This document shows, piece by piece, positions 25,650 through 34,738 of a DNA stretch of 64,000 bases. Within the stretch, counting starts at the first letter, position 1. Each line of letters opens with the position of its first letter. The stretch comes from Bacteroidota bacterium (GTDB lineage: Bacteria; Bacteroidota; Bacteroidia; NS11-12g; UBA9320): contig NVWV01000013.1 of the NCBI GenBank assembly GCA_002746305.1, positions 1-64,000 of the forward strand, written 5' to 3'. The notes under the pieces were generated by a model. The model saw only the letters and a list, made by a program, of their open reading frames with translations. It did not search any database and had not been told where the DNA came from. A program made the position numbers and the translations under genes.

Positions 25650-26099
25650 ATGAAAAACTCTTACATCTTATTTTTAATTAGCACTCTTATCTTCTTGTCC
25701 AATTGCAAATCAGAGTCAGAAGAACCTGTAACTAAAAATTCTAATCCGCCTATCGATATAGTTGACCCTGACGGCATAGTAGGGACTTGGAATTGGGCAG
25801 GCACAAACCTGGGTTTTACCGGTAAGGTTATAGCTCCAGAAACAGAAGGATATACATCTCAATTGTCGCTAAAGTGGGACGGAACATACATTAGATATGT
25901 AGACTTTATTGAAAGTTCAGAAGGAACATACCGATTAATGGATACTGTAATGAGATATGGACGAGTAACTCTAATTCGATACAATAATGGTGGATATTGG
26001 GTCTGTCAACAGATTTCACTGGACTCAAATAGTTCTACTCTCAGTTTTGGTGGGCAGTGTCCGGATTATGGAGGTATGTGGTATAATCGAATGGAATAG
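25650..26099 (+). CDS. Small lipocalin-like lipoprotein
   Basis: A 149-residue lipoprotein (MKNSYILFLISTLIFLSNC). I take the ATG at 25650 because it begins the lipoprotein signal and the upstream TTG falls in the promoter box. The core IVGTWNWAGTNLG, LSLKWDGTYIRY and SEGTYRL resembles the first strands of lipocalin-like domains (GTW...F..DG.y......GtY). The next gene encodes a diverged homologue. Ligand and role unknown. Confidence 0.65.
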   Translation: MKNSYILFLISTLIFLSNCKSESEEPVTKNSNPPIDIVDPDGIVGTWNWAGTNLGFTGKVIAPETEGYTSQLSLKWDGTYIRYVDFIESSEGTYRLMDTVMRYGRVTLIRYNNGGYWVCQQISLDSNSSTLSFGGQCPDYGGMWYNRME

Positions 26100-26192
26100 A
26101 ATTTAAATTTTAGCACATCCTACATGAAATTATATGTAGTTTTAATCTGGTCAAAAAAGCAATTTTTTGATTAAAAGTTAAGTTGTATCAAC

Positions 26193-26606
26193 GTGAGAAG
26201 GCAACATGCGTTTTTAGTGATATGTTTTATTTACTCGTTAGTGAGTTGTAAAGATGTAGTCTTACCTACTCCAGAATCTGAGAATATTATTGGAGAATGG
26301 GAGTGGGTAGAGTCAGTAGGTGGTTTATCAGGTCTTGATCGTAGAACTCCCGAAAGTGTCAGAGAAACCTATCAACTTATTTTTAGGGACAACGGAAAGT
26401 ATCGATACTGCATCGATAATGAAAAGAGTGATAAAGGAACTTACTCAATCGAAGAGAAAGTAGACTCAAGTAGTTCTTACCTTGAGGTAAGCCTGCACGG
26501 AGATAAATCTTCAACATCCATTCTTTCGTTTCAAACAAATGATTCCATGTCGTTATTTCCAGTTAGTTGTACTGTGTGCTATAACTCTGTTTACGTACGT
26601 AAGTAA
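26193..26606 (+). CDS. Small lipocalin-like lipoprotein, paralogue of its upstream neighbour
   Basis: A 137-residue lipoprotein (GTG start, lipobox SLVSC). It shares the plan of the preceding gene: IIGEWEWVESVGGLSG near residue 30, YQLIFRDNGKYRYCIDN and KGTYSIEEK. The pair probably arose by duplication and then diverged strongly. Four Cys residues remain after the lipidated one, including the late CTVC. No function can be assigned. Confidence 0.6.
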   Translation: MRRQHAFLVICFIYSLVSCKDVVLPTPESENIIGEWEWVESVGGLSGLDRRTPESVRETYQLIFRDNGKYRYCIDNEKSDKGTYSIEEKVDSSSSYLEVSLHGDKSSTSILSFQTNDSMSLFPVSCTVCYNSVYVRK

Positions 26607-26637
26607 CTTCATCTAGAAATTCACGTAGTATGAATAA

Positions 26638-27345
26638 GTGATTCGGAAATTACTTTTTTTATATGTCTTTTTGGTTGCTTTGAAAAGCAATGCTCAACAT
26701 ACACTCTATCTATTTCCAGGTCAAGGTTCTGATTCTGCTATTTTCAGTAAAATGAGTTTTCCAGATTCATTTGAGCTAAAGTACATAGCACTTCCAACTC
26801 CTGACCAAGGTGAAATGTTACCAGAGTATGCTCAGCGATTTATTCCTCAGATCGATACGTCAGAACCGTTTTCATTAATTGGTGTTTCATTGGGTGGAAT
26901 GATTTGTGTCGAATTAGCTGATATGCTTGACCCTGAAAATGTCATTCTAATTAGCAGTGCTAAATGTGCAGCCGAACTTCCTAATAGATATCGCTTTCAA
27001 CAAAAAGTCAGATTAAATCGAATTGTTCCTGCAGCTTGGTATAAGATAGGGGCTTTATTTCTCCAGCCCATAGTAGAACCTGATAGAAATAAGGAGAAGG
27101 CTACATTCAAACGAATGCTAAAAAGTAAGGACAAGATTTATATGAAACGGGCAGTAGATATGATTATCAACTGGAATCGTGAAACCTATTCCGAAGACAT
27201 TATTCATATCCATGGAGATAACGACAATACTATTCCAATTATGAATGTGAAACCAACTATAACTATAAAAGAGGGAAGCCACATGATGGCATTGACTAGG
27301 GGAGGGGAGATAGGAAAGTTGATTGTTGCTACCTTGACGAACTGA
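26638..27345 (+). CDS. Exported alpha/beta hydrolase
   Basis: A 235-residue protein starting at GTG, with a signal peptide to SNAQ. It has a complete hydrolase triad: nucleophile in IGVSLGGMI (about residue 84), acid in HGDNDNTIP and His in EGSHMMA near the C-terminus. The strand-1 motif LYLFPGQGSDSAIF is typical of small Bacteroidota hydrolases related to thioesterases or lysophospholipases. The substrate is unknown. It follows the two small lipoproteins by 31 bases. Confidence 0.75.
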   Translation: MIRKLLFLYVFLVALKSNAQHTLYLFPGQGSDSAIFSKMSFPDSFELKYIALPTPDQGEMLPEYAQRFIPQIDTSEPFSLIGVSLGGMICVELADMLDPENVILISSAKCAAELPNRYRFQQKVRLNRIVPAAWYKIGALFLQPIVEPDRNKEKATFKRMLKSKDKIYMKRAVDMIINWNRETYSEDIIHIHGDNDNTIPIMNVKPTITIKEGSHMMALTRGGEIGKLIVATLTN

Positions 27346-27413
27346 TTCTATAGTCTAGCTAAATTTACAAATTCTACATACGATGAGATGGAGTATAAGC
27401 GTTGTCATTTTTT

Positions 27414-27932
27414 ATGATTACCAGTCGTTACCCATTTGCCATTTTATTCATATTCTCTTTGATTGGAAATGTCCTTTTCGTTGGAGTCCATTGTGATTGG
27501 TCGGATGGGGACTTAAGTTTATTTATTAAAAAGAAACCGAGCTTAACTAGTTACTTCTATTCACCAGAAAAAATGGTAAGGTACCTTCCGAGAAAATTAG
27601 AAAAGAAGGAAACTATGAAGGAAGAGAAGTATCAGGAATTCTGTAGTGGATTTGTACCTAATTCTCCAAGTTCTGGATTTCCAATAGCATGGATTCAATT
27701 AACCACGAGTTTATTCATGATGACGGTAGTGAGTAATATTAAGTCATTAAGAACTAGTTTTTACCTTCTTGGTTTTCACTTTTTCATCTCAATCTGGATT
27801 ACGGGTTTCGGAATAGTATTTCTCTTATTACTCGGAGAATACATACAGCTAATAGTCCCTATAATATTGATATTGAACTATTTAGTAATGTACTTGTTTA
27901 CAGAAAAACGGGTAGTGAAAATCTTAGGTTGA
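27414..27932 (+). CDS. Integral membrane protein of unknown function
   Basis: A 172-residue protein with about four membrane helices: one near the N-terminus, one near residue 95, and two overlapping the C-terminal third. A loop of about 60 residues holds KKKPSLTSYFYSPEKMVRYLPRKLEKKETMKEEKYQEFC. Start taken at ATG 27414; a TTG at 27402 in the same frame would add four residues. No family recognised. Confidence 0.5.
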   Translation: MITSRYPFAILFIFSLIGNVLFVGVHCDWSDGDLSLFIKKKPSLTSYFYSPEKMVRYLPRKLEKKETMKEEKYQEFCSGFVPNSPSSGFPIAWIQLTTSLFMMTVVSNIKSLRTSFYLLGFHFFISIWITGFGIVFLLLLGEYIQLIVPIILILNYLVMYLFTEKRVVKILG

Positions 27933-27994
27933 AGAGACAATCTTTGAGTCTCATATCTCAATACTCACTTCTAGTTAGTCAACTCTAATATCCT

Positions 27995-29359
27995 TTAACT
28001 ACTCAAAGCCACAATCAAATCGCACTTCGTCAAAATATGTACAGTCCCACTTAGTTCTTTTACCAATACCGCTGGATTATCTTTATTAATCAAGGTAGAC
28101 ACACGATCAATTGTTGTAGAAGCATCTATCATAGGGAAACTTTCTTGCATTACTTCAATAACCTTTTGTTCTCCCAAGCTTGGATTTTTAAGCAGTTGAG
28201 AAAGTAGATTGTTGTCGTTAATGGACCCAATAAAATCACCTTCTTTGTTTATAACAGGTAGTTGGGATATGTCATGCTTTTCCATCAGGTCAAAAGCCAC
28301 TTTTACATGGTCGGTTTCAAGAACTGTTAAAGTTGGTAAATGACTGTGAGAAGAAATTATATCCTCTGCAGTTTTAGGAGTAGAGTCTAAGAAACCACGT
28401 TCTTTCATCCATTCATCATTGAACGCTTTGCCCATATAACGAGTTGCATGATCGTGGAATAAAACAACCACTACATCCGTAGGTTTTAACTTATCAGCAC
28501 ACTGAAGAATACCTTTTACAGCACTTCCTGCACTATTTCCTACCAAGATTCCTTCCTCTTTAGCCAGTTTACGTTGCCACAGCAATCCGTCTTTATCTGT
28601 TACCTTCTCAAAGTGATCTATTATGTCAAAGTTCACATTTTTAGGTAGAATATCTTCACCGATACCTTCTGTGATATAGGGGTAGATTTCTCCTTCGTCA
28701 AACTCTCCAGTCTCGTGGTATTTTTTGAAGATAGAGCCATAAGTATCTATTCCCCAGCATTGAATGTCTGGATTTTTCTCTTTCAAATATTTACCAACTC
28801 CACTGATTGTACCACCCGTTCCAACTCCAGAGACAAAGTGGGTGATTTTACCCTCAGTTTGTTCCCATATTTCAGGACCTGTACTCTCATAATGAGCAAT
28901 GGCATTACTTGGATTATCGTATTGGTTGACATACCATGCATTTGGTATTTCACTGCCTAATCTTTTAGATACAGAATAGTATGAACGGGCATCCTCAGGA
29001 TCTACATCAGTAGGACATACGATTACTTCGGAACCAACGGCCTTCAGAGCATCCACTTTTTCCTTACTTTGTTTGTCTGTAGTTACGAAGATGCATTTGT
29101 AGCCTTTTACAACAGCAGCTATAGCTAGTCCCATTCCTGTGTTCCCACTAGTGCCTTCTACGATAGTGCCTCCTGGTTTAAGTCTTCCATCAGCTTCAGC
29201 ATCTTCAATCATTTTCAAGGCCATACGGTCTTTTACAGAGTTCCCCGGATTGGTAGTTTCTATCTTTGCCAATACTATGCATGGTAAGGCTGCAACTGTT
29301 TTATTCAGTTTTACAAGAGGGGTATTTCCAATGGTCTCAAGTATGTCGTTGTAATACAT
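27995..29359 (-). CDS. Cystathionine beta-synthase-like PLP enzyme with C-terminal CBS pair
   Basis: I place the start at 29359 (MYYNDILETIGNTPLVKLN), where the family begins and where a TACATTTG promoter box ends five bases upstream. The open frame continues 34 codons further without homology. The 454-residue enzyme has a PLP fold of cysteine synthase type (Lys in NPGNSVKDRMA, phosphate loop EGTSGNTGMG, GVGTGGTISGVGKYLKE). Two CBS domains follow from about residue 335 (LPTLTVLETDHVKVAFDLMEKHDISQLPVI), as in eukaryotic CBS. It probably condenses serine with homocysteine; O-acetylserine sulfhydrylase activity is the alternative. Confidence 0.88.
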   Translation of the reverse strand: MYYNDILETIGNTPLVKLNKTVAALPCIVLAKIETTNPGNSVKDRMALKMIEDAEADGRLKPGGTIVEGTSGNTGMGLAIAAVVKGYKCIFVTTDKQSKEKVDALKAVGSEVIVCPTDVDPEDARSYYSVSKRLGSEIPNAWYVNQYDNPSNAIAHYESTGPEIWEQTEGKITHFVSGVGTGGTISGVGKYLKEKNPDIQCWGIDTYGSIFKKYHETGEFDEGEIYPYITEGIGEDILPKNVNFDIIDHFEKVTDKDGLLWQRKLAKEEGILVGNSAGSAVKGILQCADKLKPTDVVVVLFHDHATRYMGKAFNDEWMKERGFLDSTPKTAEDIISSHSHLPTLTVLETDHVKVAFDLMEKHDISQLPVINKEGDFIGSINDNNLLSQLLKNPSLGEQKVIEVMQESFPMIDASTTIDRVSTLINKDNPAVLVKELSGTVHILTKCDLIVALSS

Positions 29360-29364
29360 TGCGG

Positions 29365-29372
29365 CAAATGTA
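29365..29372 (-). promoter_or_regulatory. -7 box TACATTTG of the CBS gene
   Basis: Exact match ending five bases before the ATG at 29359. It supports the shorter start and implies a leaderless mRNA. Confidence 0.65.
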
Positions 29373-29436
29373 ATCAAGTATAATCCTAAAAATAAGTCTT
29401 TTGTAATGCCATTTAATACCCGAATATTGTCGAGTA

Positions 29437-30765
29437 TTGAAATGGATAGTAAACATAACAAAGAGACTTGCTCTCAATTTTTACTTTTGGGTATTTCTAT
29501 CATTTTTCATTTCGCTAACCTTCGTTATTTTTAATAAGTTTTTAGATCCTGTTCAAAAAAGCAATACCATCGTATCAGATGGTAAGGGGTACTACGCCTA
29601 TCTGCCTGGTATTTTTATTTACGATGATTTAACTTTTGCATTTAACCAGACGATAGAGAAAGAAAAACATGCAGAAACGATGTGGACGGATTATCGGTAT
29701 AAGTTAGATAAAGATCGTGTTTATACCAGATATTACATTGGGACTCCAATAGCTTATCTACCTTTTTTTCTGAGTGCACATGGTATTTCAAAAATGATGG
29801 ATTGGGATGCAGATGGGTATACACCCATTTATCACAGTGCAGTGCTAGTAGCTTCATTGTGTTACATGCTGCTGGCAATGATTTTCTTCGGAAAGATTTT
29901 AGATACATATAAGATTAAGTACTGGGTTAAAGTATTTGTGATTTTAGGAGCATACTTTGGAACCAACTGGTTTTACTATACTACCTGGGAAGCTTCATTA
30001 TCTCACGTTTACTCAGCAGGAATCATTGCCATGTTTTGGTATTACTGCATTCGTTTTAAGAAGAACCCATCTTTTAAAAGAGTAGTTTTATTAGGGTTAT
30101 TGTTGGGTTTTATCACTCTCCTACGTCCTGTTAATGTGCTGATTGTATTGTTTTTACCGATACTATTTATGGATTTAAAATCCTTTTGGGGATTCGTAAA
30201 AAATAAGATGTTGACTCCAAAAATTGTTCTAGGTGGATTGCTTACCTTTTTTGCGGTCATCTCATTACAGTTAATAATCTATAAGATTCAAATTGACCAG
30301 TGGTACATCTATGCATACTCACACGAGAAGTTTTATTTCTTACAATCCCATATGATGGACTTCTTATTTAGTATACGCAAAGGTTTCTTTGTTTACACTC
30401 CTTTGTTTATTCTAAGTATAGTTGGATTATTCTACTGGAGAAAAGACAATAAATTTCAGCCCATTTGGTGGTTGCTTACCTTTCTTTTTATCACGTACAT
30501 CTTTTCCAGTTGGCATATGTGGTGGTATGGGGGAACGCTGGGGACACGAGTGTTTATTGAATACTATATCTTTTGGGTTATTCCTTTGGCTATGTTGCTA
30601 AACAAGCTGAAAGGAATTCCATTAAAAGTGGTGATGACCATTGCTTGCCTATTTATTTTCAATAACATTTTGCAGCAGTATCAGTACCGTTGTGCCATTT
30701 TACATTACGACTCCATGACCTGGCAGAATTACAAAGACATTTTCTTGTACCCCATCATTCCATAG
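29437..30765 (+). CDS. Polytopic membrane protein, glycosyltransferase-like
   Basis: A 442-residue protein with about ten membrane helices. An early external loop contains DGKGYYAYLPGIFIYDDLTF, the sort of acidic loop seen after the first helix of GT-C type glycosyltransferases, which use polyprenyl-phosphate sugars. Later parts include TLLRPVNVLIVLFLPIL and SSWHMWWYGGTLGTRVFIEYY. A role in sugar transfer to envelope glycans or proteins is possible; no specific family is assigned. Start TTG; a weak 5-bp hairpin lies just after the stop (30770-30783). Confidence 0.65.
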   Translation: MKWIVNITKRLALNFYFWVFLSFFISLTFVIFNKFLDPVQKSNTIVSDGKGYYAYLPGIFIYDDLTFAFNQTIEKEKHAETMWTDYRYKLDKDRVYTRYYIGTPIAYLPFFLSAHGISKMMDWDADGYTPIYHSAVLVASLCYMLLAMIFFGKILDTYKIKYWVKVFVILGAYFGTNWFYYTTWEASLSHVYSAGIIAMFWYYCIRFKKNPSFKRVVLLGLLLGFITLLRPVNVLIVLFLPILFMDLKSFWGFVKNKMLTPKIVLGGLLTFFAVISLQLIIYKIQIDQWYIYAYSHEKFYFLQSHMMDFLFSIRKGFFVYTPLFILSIVGLFYWRKDNKFQPIWWLLTFLFITYIFSSWHMWWYGGTLGTRVFIEYYIFWVIPLAMLLNKLKGIPLKVVMTIACLFIFNNILQQYQYRCAILHYDSMTWQNYKDIFLYPIIP

Positions 30766-30861
30766 GCAGCGGGTCGAAACCCGTCCGTAAAACTGTCGTT
30801 TTTATCCAAAAGGATAGGATATTTTCTCAAAAAATAGAGATTTGTGGCACATATTAAAAGA

Positions 30862-33039
30862 ATGAAAAAAATATTTACATTAATTTTAGGTTTTGCTACC
30901 CTAATCAGTAGCCATTTTGCGAAAGCAGATGAAGGGATGTGGATTCCCGCATTGCTTACAGATAACTATGCTGAAATGCAACGATTGGGGCTGAAAATGA
31001 CTCCAGAGCAAATTTACAGTATCAACAACAATAGTATGAAAGATGCAATTGTAAGATTGGGTCGTGGTTTTTGTACAGGTGAAATCATTAGTAACAAGGG
31101 TCTTATCTTAACCAATCATCACTGTGGTTATAGTGCGATTCAAAAATTGAGCACGACTACTGCAAATCATTTGAAGAATGGTTTCTGGGCAAAGTCACAC
31201 AAAGAAGAATTGTCAGCAGGTTTCAGTGTTTCTTTTTTAGTAAAGATTATTGATATTACAGATGAAATATTAGCGGATGTTACAGATGAGAACAGAGCTG
31301 AGAAAATTGCAGAGCATTCTTCTGCTATTAAGAAGGAGCATTCCAATGATGGTGCTTACGATGTAGATATCAAAGAAATGTTCAGTGGTAACAGATACTT
31401 TGCTTATGTATATGAAACTTTTGGAGATGTTAGACTTGTAGGAACACCTCCTGAGTCAATAGGTAAATATGGTGGAGATACCGACAACTGGATGTGGCCA
31501 CGTCATACTGGAGACTTCTCTATGTTCAGAGTTTATGCAGATAAGGACAACAAAGCAACTAAAGAATTTTCTGAGGATAATGTACCTTATACTCCTAAGC
31601 ATCACTTACCGGTGAGTCTTAAAGGAGTGGAAAAAGGAGACTTTGCTATGATTTGGGGCATCCCAGGTAGCACAGACCGTTATCTTTCTTCGTATGGTGT
31701 AAAGAACGCTACAGATATAGATCAACCCGCTAGAGTTAAGATTAGAAGAAGTAAGTTGGATATTTATGAAAAATATCAAAATAAGGACGAGGCGGTAGAT
31801 TTAATGTATTCCGCTAAGCATGCTCAGGTAGCAAACTACTGGAAGTACTTTATGGGTCAAACTAGAGGTTTGAAAAGATTGGATATTCAAGGTAAGAAAA
31901 AAGGTGAAGAAGACGCTTTTGTAAAGTGGGTAAATAAAGGGGACGCTTCTCGTAAGTCAACGTATGGTGGCGTTATTGGAATGTATCAAGATGCATATAA
32001 AGTGTATGATGAGAAAGTATTGGCTCAAACCTATTGGATGGAAGCTATCTACGGAATTGAATTTACGAAGTACGGATTTGGATTCTCAAGATTGCATGAT
32101 TTGTATAAGGCCCATGGCTCTGAAAAAGATTCTGAGAAAAAAGCGAAACTTAAAGAGCAAATCGATGCTGCACTTAAAAGATTAGAAGCATCTACAGAAG
32201 GTAATTTTAAAGATTACTATAAGCCAATTGATCAAGAAGTTGCGGCAGCTATGATTGCGTTTTATGCAAATGATATTCCTGCGAATCTTAGACCAGCAGA
32301 TTTCAATGCAATGCTTGCAAAATGCAAAGGAAGTGCTACGGAGATGGCAAATAATATTTTCGAAAATTCAATCTTAGTAGATAAGGATAAAGCAATGGAA
32401 TTCTTTGCTAAACCAAGTGCTAAGAAATTGAAAAAAGATTTAGGCGTTAAGTTCTCAAGCATTATGCTGAATTATTACCTAGGAGATATTCTAAGTATGT
32501 TTGCTGATGCTGATGCGAAAAGAGCAACGGCAGATAGATTATATAAAGCTGCATTGTTCCAAATGCATCCGGATAAGGCGTATGCTCCTAATGCAAACAG
32601 TAGTATGCGTTTTAGCTATGGTCAAGTATTGGATTATTCTCCAGGTGATGCAATGATGTATAAGCACTTCACTACCATGAAAGGTGTTATGGAGAAATAC
32701 CAGCCAGGAGATCATGAATTTGATTTACCAGCAAACTATCTGAAAACTGCTAGAGATGGAGACTACGGTCAGTATGCAAAAGAAGGTGAAGATTTAAGAA
32801 TATGTTTCTTGAGTAACAATGATATCACAGGAGGTAACTCAGGCAGTCCTGTAATCAATGGAAATGGTGAGCTAATTGGTCTTGCTTTTGATGGAAACTG
32901 GGAAGCAATGAGTGGCGATATTGCATTTGAGCCAGAATTGCAACGTACCATATCTGTAGATATTCGTTATGTACTTTGGTGCATAGATAAACTAGCAGGT
33001 GCTAAGCACATTGTAGACGAAATGACTTTAGCTAGATAA
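30862..33039 (+). CDS. S46 family dipeptidyl-peptidase (DPP7-like)
   Basis: A 725-residue periplasmic serine peptidase that removes dipeptides from peptide N-termini. Start taken at ATG 30862, which opens the signal peptide (cleaved near FAKA, leaving DEGMW, the usual mature start). Triad: His in LTNHHCGY (about 88), Asp in GDTDNWMWPRHTGDF (about 217) and Ser in TGGNSGSPVIN (about 658). The segment GLAFDGNWEAMSGDI has Gly where DPP11 enzymes have Arg, which favours DPP7-type preference for hydrophobic residues over Asp/Glu. That call rests on one position recalled from the family. Confidence 0.92.
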   Translation: MKKIFTLILGFATLISSHFAKADEGMWIPALLTDNYAEMQRLGLKMTPEQIYSINNNSMKDAIVRLGRGFCTGEIISNKGLILTNHHCGYSAIQKLSTTTANHLKNGFWAKSHKEELSAGFSVSFLVKIIDITDEILADVTDENRAEKIAEHSSAIKKEHSNDGAYDVDIKEMFSGNRYFAYVYETFGDVRLVGTPPESIGKYGGDTDNWMWPRHTGDFSMFRVYADKDNKATKEFSEDNVPYTPKHHLPVSLKGVEKGDFAMIWGIPGSTDRYLSSYGVKNATDIDQPARVKIRRSKLDIYEKYQNKDEAVDLMYSAKHAQVANYWKYFMGQTRGLKRLDIQGKKKGEEDAFVKWVNKGDASRKSTYGGVIGMYQDAYKVYDEKVLAQTYWMEAIYGIEFTKYGFGFSRLHDLYKAHGSEKDSEKKAKLKEQIDAALKRLEASTEGNFKDYYKPIDQEVAAAMIAFYANDIPANLRPADFNAMLAKCKGSATEMANNIFENSILVDKDKAMEFFAKPSAKKLKKDLGVKFSSIMLNYYLGDILSMFADADAKRATADRLYKAALFQMHPDKAYAPNANSSMRFSYGQVLDYSPGDAMMYKHFTTMKGVMEKYQPGDHEFDLPANYLKTARDGDYGQYAKEGEDLRICFLSNNDITGGNSGSPVINGNGELIGLAFDGNWEAMSGDIAFEPELQRTISVDIRYVLWCIDKLAGAKHIVDEMTLAR

Positions 33040-33061
33040 GTCATAGAAAATAAAATAGGAG

Positions 33062-33089
33062 AGGGCTATTCGCAAATGCGAGTGGCCCT
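33062..33089 (+). terminator. Rho-independent terminator after the S46 peptidase
   Basis: A 12-bp stem with two wobbles (33062-33073 with 33078-33089) and AAAT loop, then six T. Confidence 0.88.
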
Positions 33090-33109
33090 TTTTTGTGGAA
33101 TTAACAATA

Positions 33110-33910
33110 CTATCTCAGAGTCTTACTAAAATAGTACCAAGTGAGTCTTGGTGCGTAGTACATTGTTTTTAATGGATATAGAGCTATTGTCCTGATGATT
33201 TGAATAACCAGATGCTTTCCCATTTTGAGTTGGTGAAATGGTCCTAGATTTGTTGATACAATCCCTCTTTTTTTATCGGATGCTACGTCAAGTGTATCAT
33301 CGGCCACATTCAAAATATGTTCTAGGTTGGTTAGCAATTTTAAAGTACTGGAAAAGGATGAATTCTGACCGTGTTTTACATACAGGAGAGAACCCAATAA
33401 TTTGATTACTTCTTCTCCTTCACTTTTTAACTCTTGAATAAGATTTTGAGTTGATGAAGCTGTTTGTTTAGCAATAGCTATTTCAATAATTCTTTTTCCA
33501 AAATGACTTAATTTATTCTCGATTCCTAAATCCTTACAATGCTGAATAAAGATGAATAAGTCCTTTAAATGTAGAGCTTCACAATGGAATTCAAATTTTT
33601 GCTGTTCAACAAAATTGCAAATCTCGTGCTTGAAAATGATGTAGTGATTTGCAGAAATAAGTTGGGTGAAAAGTTCATCATAGTTAAATAATAAACATTT
33701 CTGTTGCTGGATATTAAGCTCATCTAAATGTTGATCAATAAACCCGGCAACCAAACCAATTTGGTTGAACAAATGAATAGAAATAGACTCAGAAATTTCT
33801 TGTGACAATACCTTATGAACCATCTGCAGACAGGTAACATACTTCCTAGATCTAGGAGTAAGTTCAGTTTGTTCGCTGAAGGGAATGTCTATGACAAGGT
33901 GTGTATTCAT
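33110..33910 (-). CDS. Diverged class 1 isoprenoid-synthase-like protein
   Basis: A mostly alpha-helical 266-residue protein. Near residue 200 it has HILNVADDTLDVASDKKRG, which matches the second Asp-rich motif of trans-prenyltransferases (DDxxD followed by a basic-Gly segment). GFIDQHLDEL near residues 56-65 could stand in for the first motif. Such enzymes bind allylic diphosphates through magnesium. The rest has little similarity that I can recall, so substrate and activity are open. Start at ATG 33910; the TTG that would extend the frame to 33928 overlaps the promoter box. Confidence 0.55.
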   Translation of the reverse strand: MNTHLVIDIPFSEQTELTPRSRKYVTCLQMVHKVLSQEISESISIHLFNQIGLVAGFIDQHLDELNIQQQKCLLFNYDELFTQLISANHYIIFKHEICNFVEQQKFEFHCEALHLKDLFIFIQHCKDLGIENKLSHFGKRIIEIAIAKQTASSTQNLIQELKSEGEEVIKLLGSLLYVKHGQNSSFSSTLKLLTNLEHILNVADDTLDVASDKKRGIVSTNLGPFHQLKMGKHLVIQIIRTIALYPLKTMYYAPRLTWYYFSKTLR

Positions 33911-33925
33911 ATTGAGTAATCTTCT

Positions 33926-33933
33926 CAAAAATA
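33926..33933 (-). promoter_or_regulatory. -7 box TATTTTTG of the isoprenoid-synthase-like gene
   Basis: Exact match, 15 bases before the ATG at 33910. It contains the TTG of the longer frame, ruling that start out for this transcript. Confidence 0.55.
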
Positions 33934-33946
33934 AGATTTTCTGTGG

Positions 33947-34738
33947 TTAAAAATGCATAACGAGGGAATAGCACATAGGTAATTTGTCTCCAATGCTAGT
34001 AATTATGAATTCATCTGAAGCTCTTTCCTCCATGTTTTTGAAGCAATTGTGTGGGGAATAATCGTATTCTTTGAAATGACTGATTTTTAGACCCTTATCC
34101 ATTAAAGAAGTAAATACTTCTGATAATGAATGATTCCAACCCACTTCCTCCATTTGAATTTCAGCATCTTGTTGGGCATAGGTTCCAGAGCTTTCTTCAA
34201 CAATGGGTTCTATGTTAAAGTAGGAGAATGAAATATTTTTAAAATTATCATCAAACATCCAGACTGTAGGGTGAAATTCAACAAATAGAAACTTACCATC
34301 AGGTTTTATAAAATGAGAGACAATGTCAGCCCATTTATCCATATTAGGTAACCATCCTATAGTGCCGTAAGTAGTGAATACAATGTCAAATTTTTCTTCA
34401 ATATGCTCTTTAGCGGAATAAACGTCGGCACATACAAATTTGGTATCTAATCCCAATTCCTCATTGAGCTTCTTTGCCTCATCGATAGCAACATCAGAAA
34501 TGTCTAGGCCAGTTACTTTAGCACCCATTCTAGACAGACTCATGGAGTCTTGTCCAAAGTGGCATTGAAGATGCAAGATTGATTTACCCTGAACGTCTCC
34601 CAGTAATTCTAGTTCAATAGATTTTAAAGTGCTTTTACCCTTTTTGAAGTCTTCCAATTCATAGAAATCACTTTTTAGATGAATAGGAGTCTTCTTATTC
34701 CAAAGTTGTCTATTTACATCCAAGTATTTGGTACTCAT
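33947..34738 (-). CDS. SAM-dependent methyltransferase
   Basis: A 263-residue class I methyltransferase. Motif I is seen as [30 protein letters not shown], which binds S-adenosylmethionine. The acidic motif is [31 protein letters not shown] and post-I is [12 protein letters not shown]. The substrate is unknown; small-molecule methylation is most likely given the plain domain layout. Its start overlaps the end of the DUF255 gene by four bases, so both are in one operon. Confidence 0.85.
   Translation of the reverse strand: MSTKYLDVNRQLWNKKTPIHLKSDFYELEDFKKGKSTLKSIELELLGDVQGKSILHLQCHFGQDSMSLSRMGAKVTGLDISDVAIDEAKKLNEELGLDTKFVCADVYSAKEHIEEKFDIVFTTYGTIGWLPNMDKWADIVSHFIKPDGKFLFVEFHPTVWMFDDNFKNISFSYFNIEPIVEESSGTYAQQDAEIQMEEVGWNHSLSEVFTSLMDKGLKISHFKEYDYSPHNCFKNMEERASDEFIITSIGDKLPMCYSLVMHF

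Noticed and set aside
29360..29461. N-terminal extension of the CBS enzyme
   Set aside because: The extra 34 residues have no homology, overlap the divergent gene, and lie upstream of the TACATTTG box.
30770..30783. Hairpin cgggt-cgaa-acccg after the membrane glycosyltransferase-like gene
   Set aside because: Only five base pairs with no T-run directly after; too weak to call a terminator.
33911..33928. TTG start extending the isoprenoid-synthase-like protein by six residues
   Set aside because: The TTG is part of a TATTTTTG promoter box, so it would lie upstream of the transcript start.
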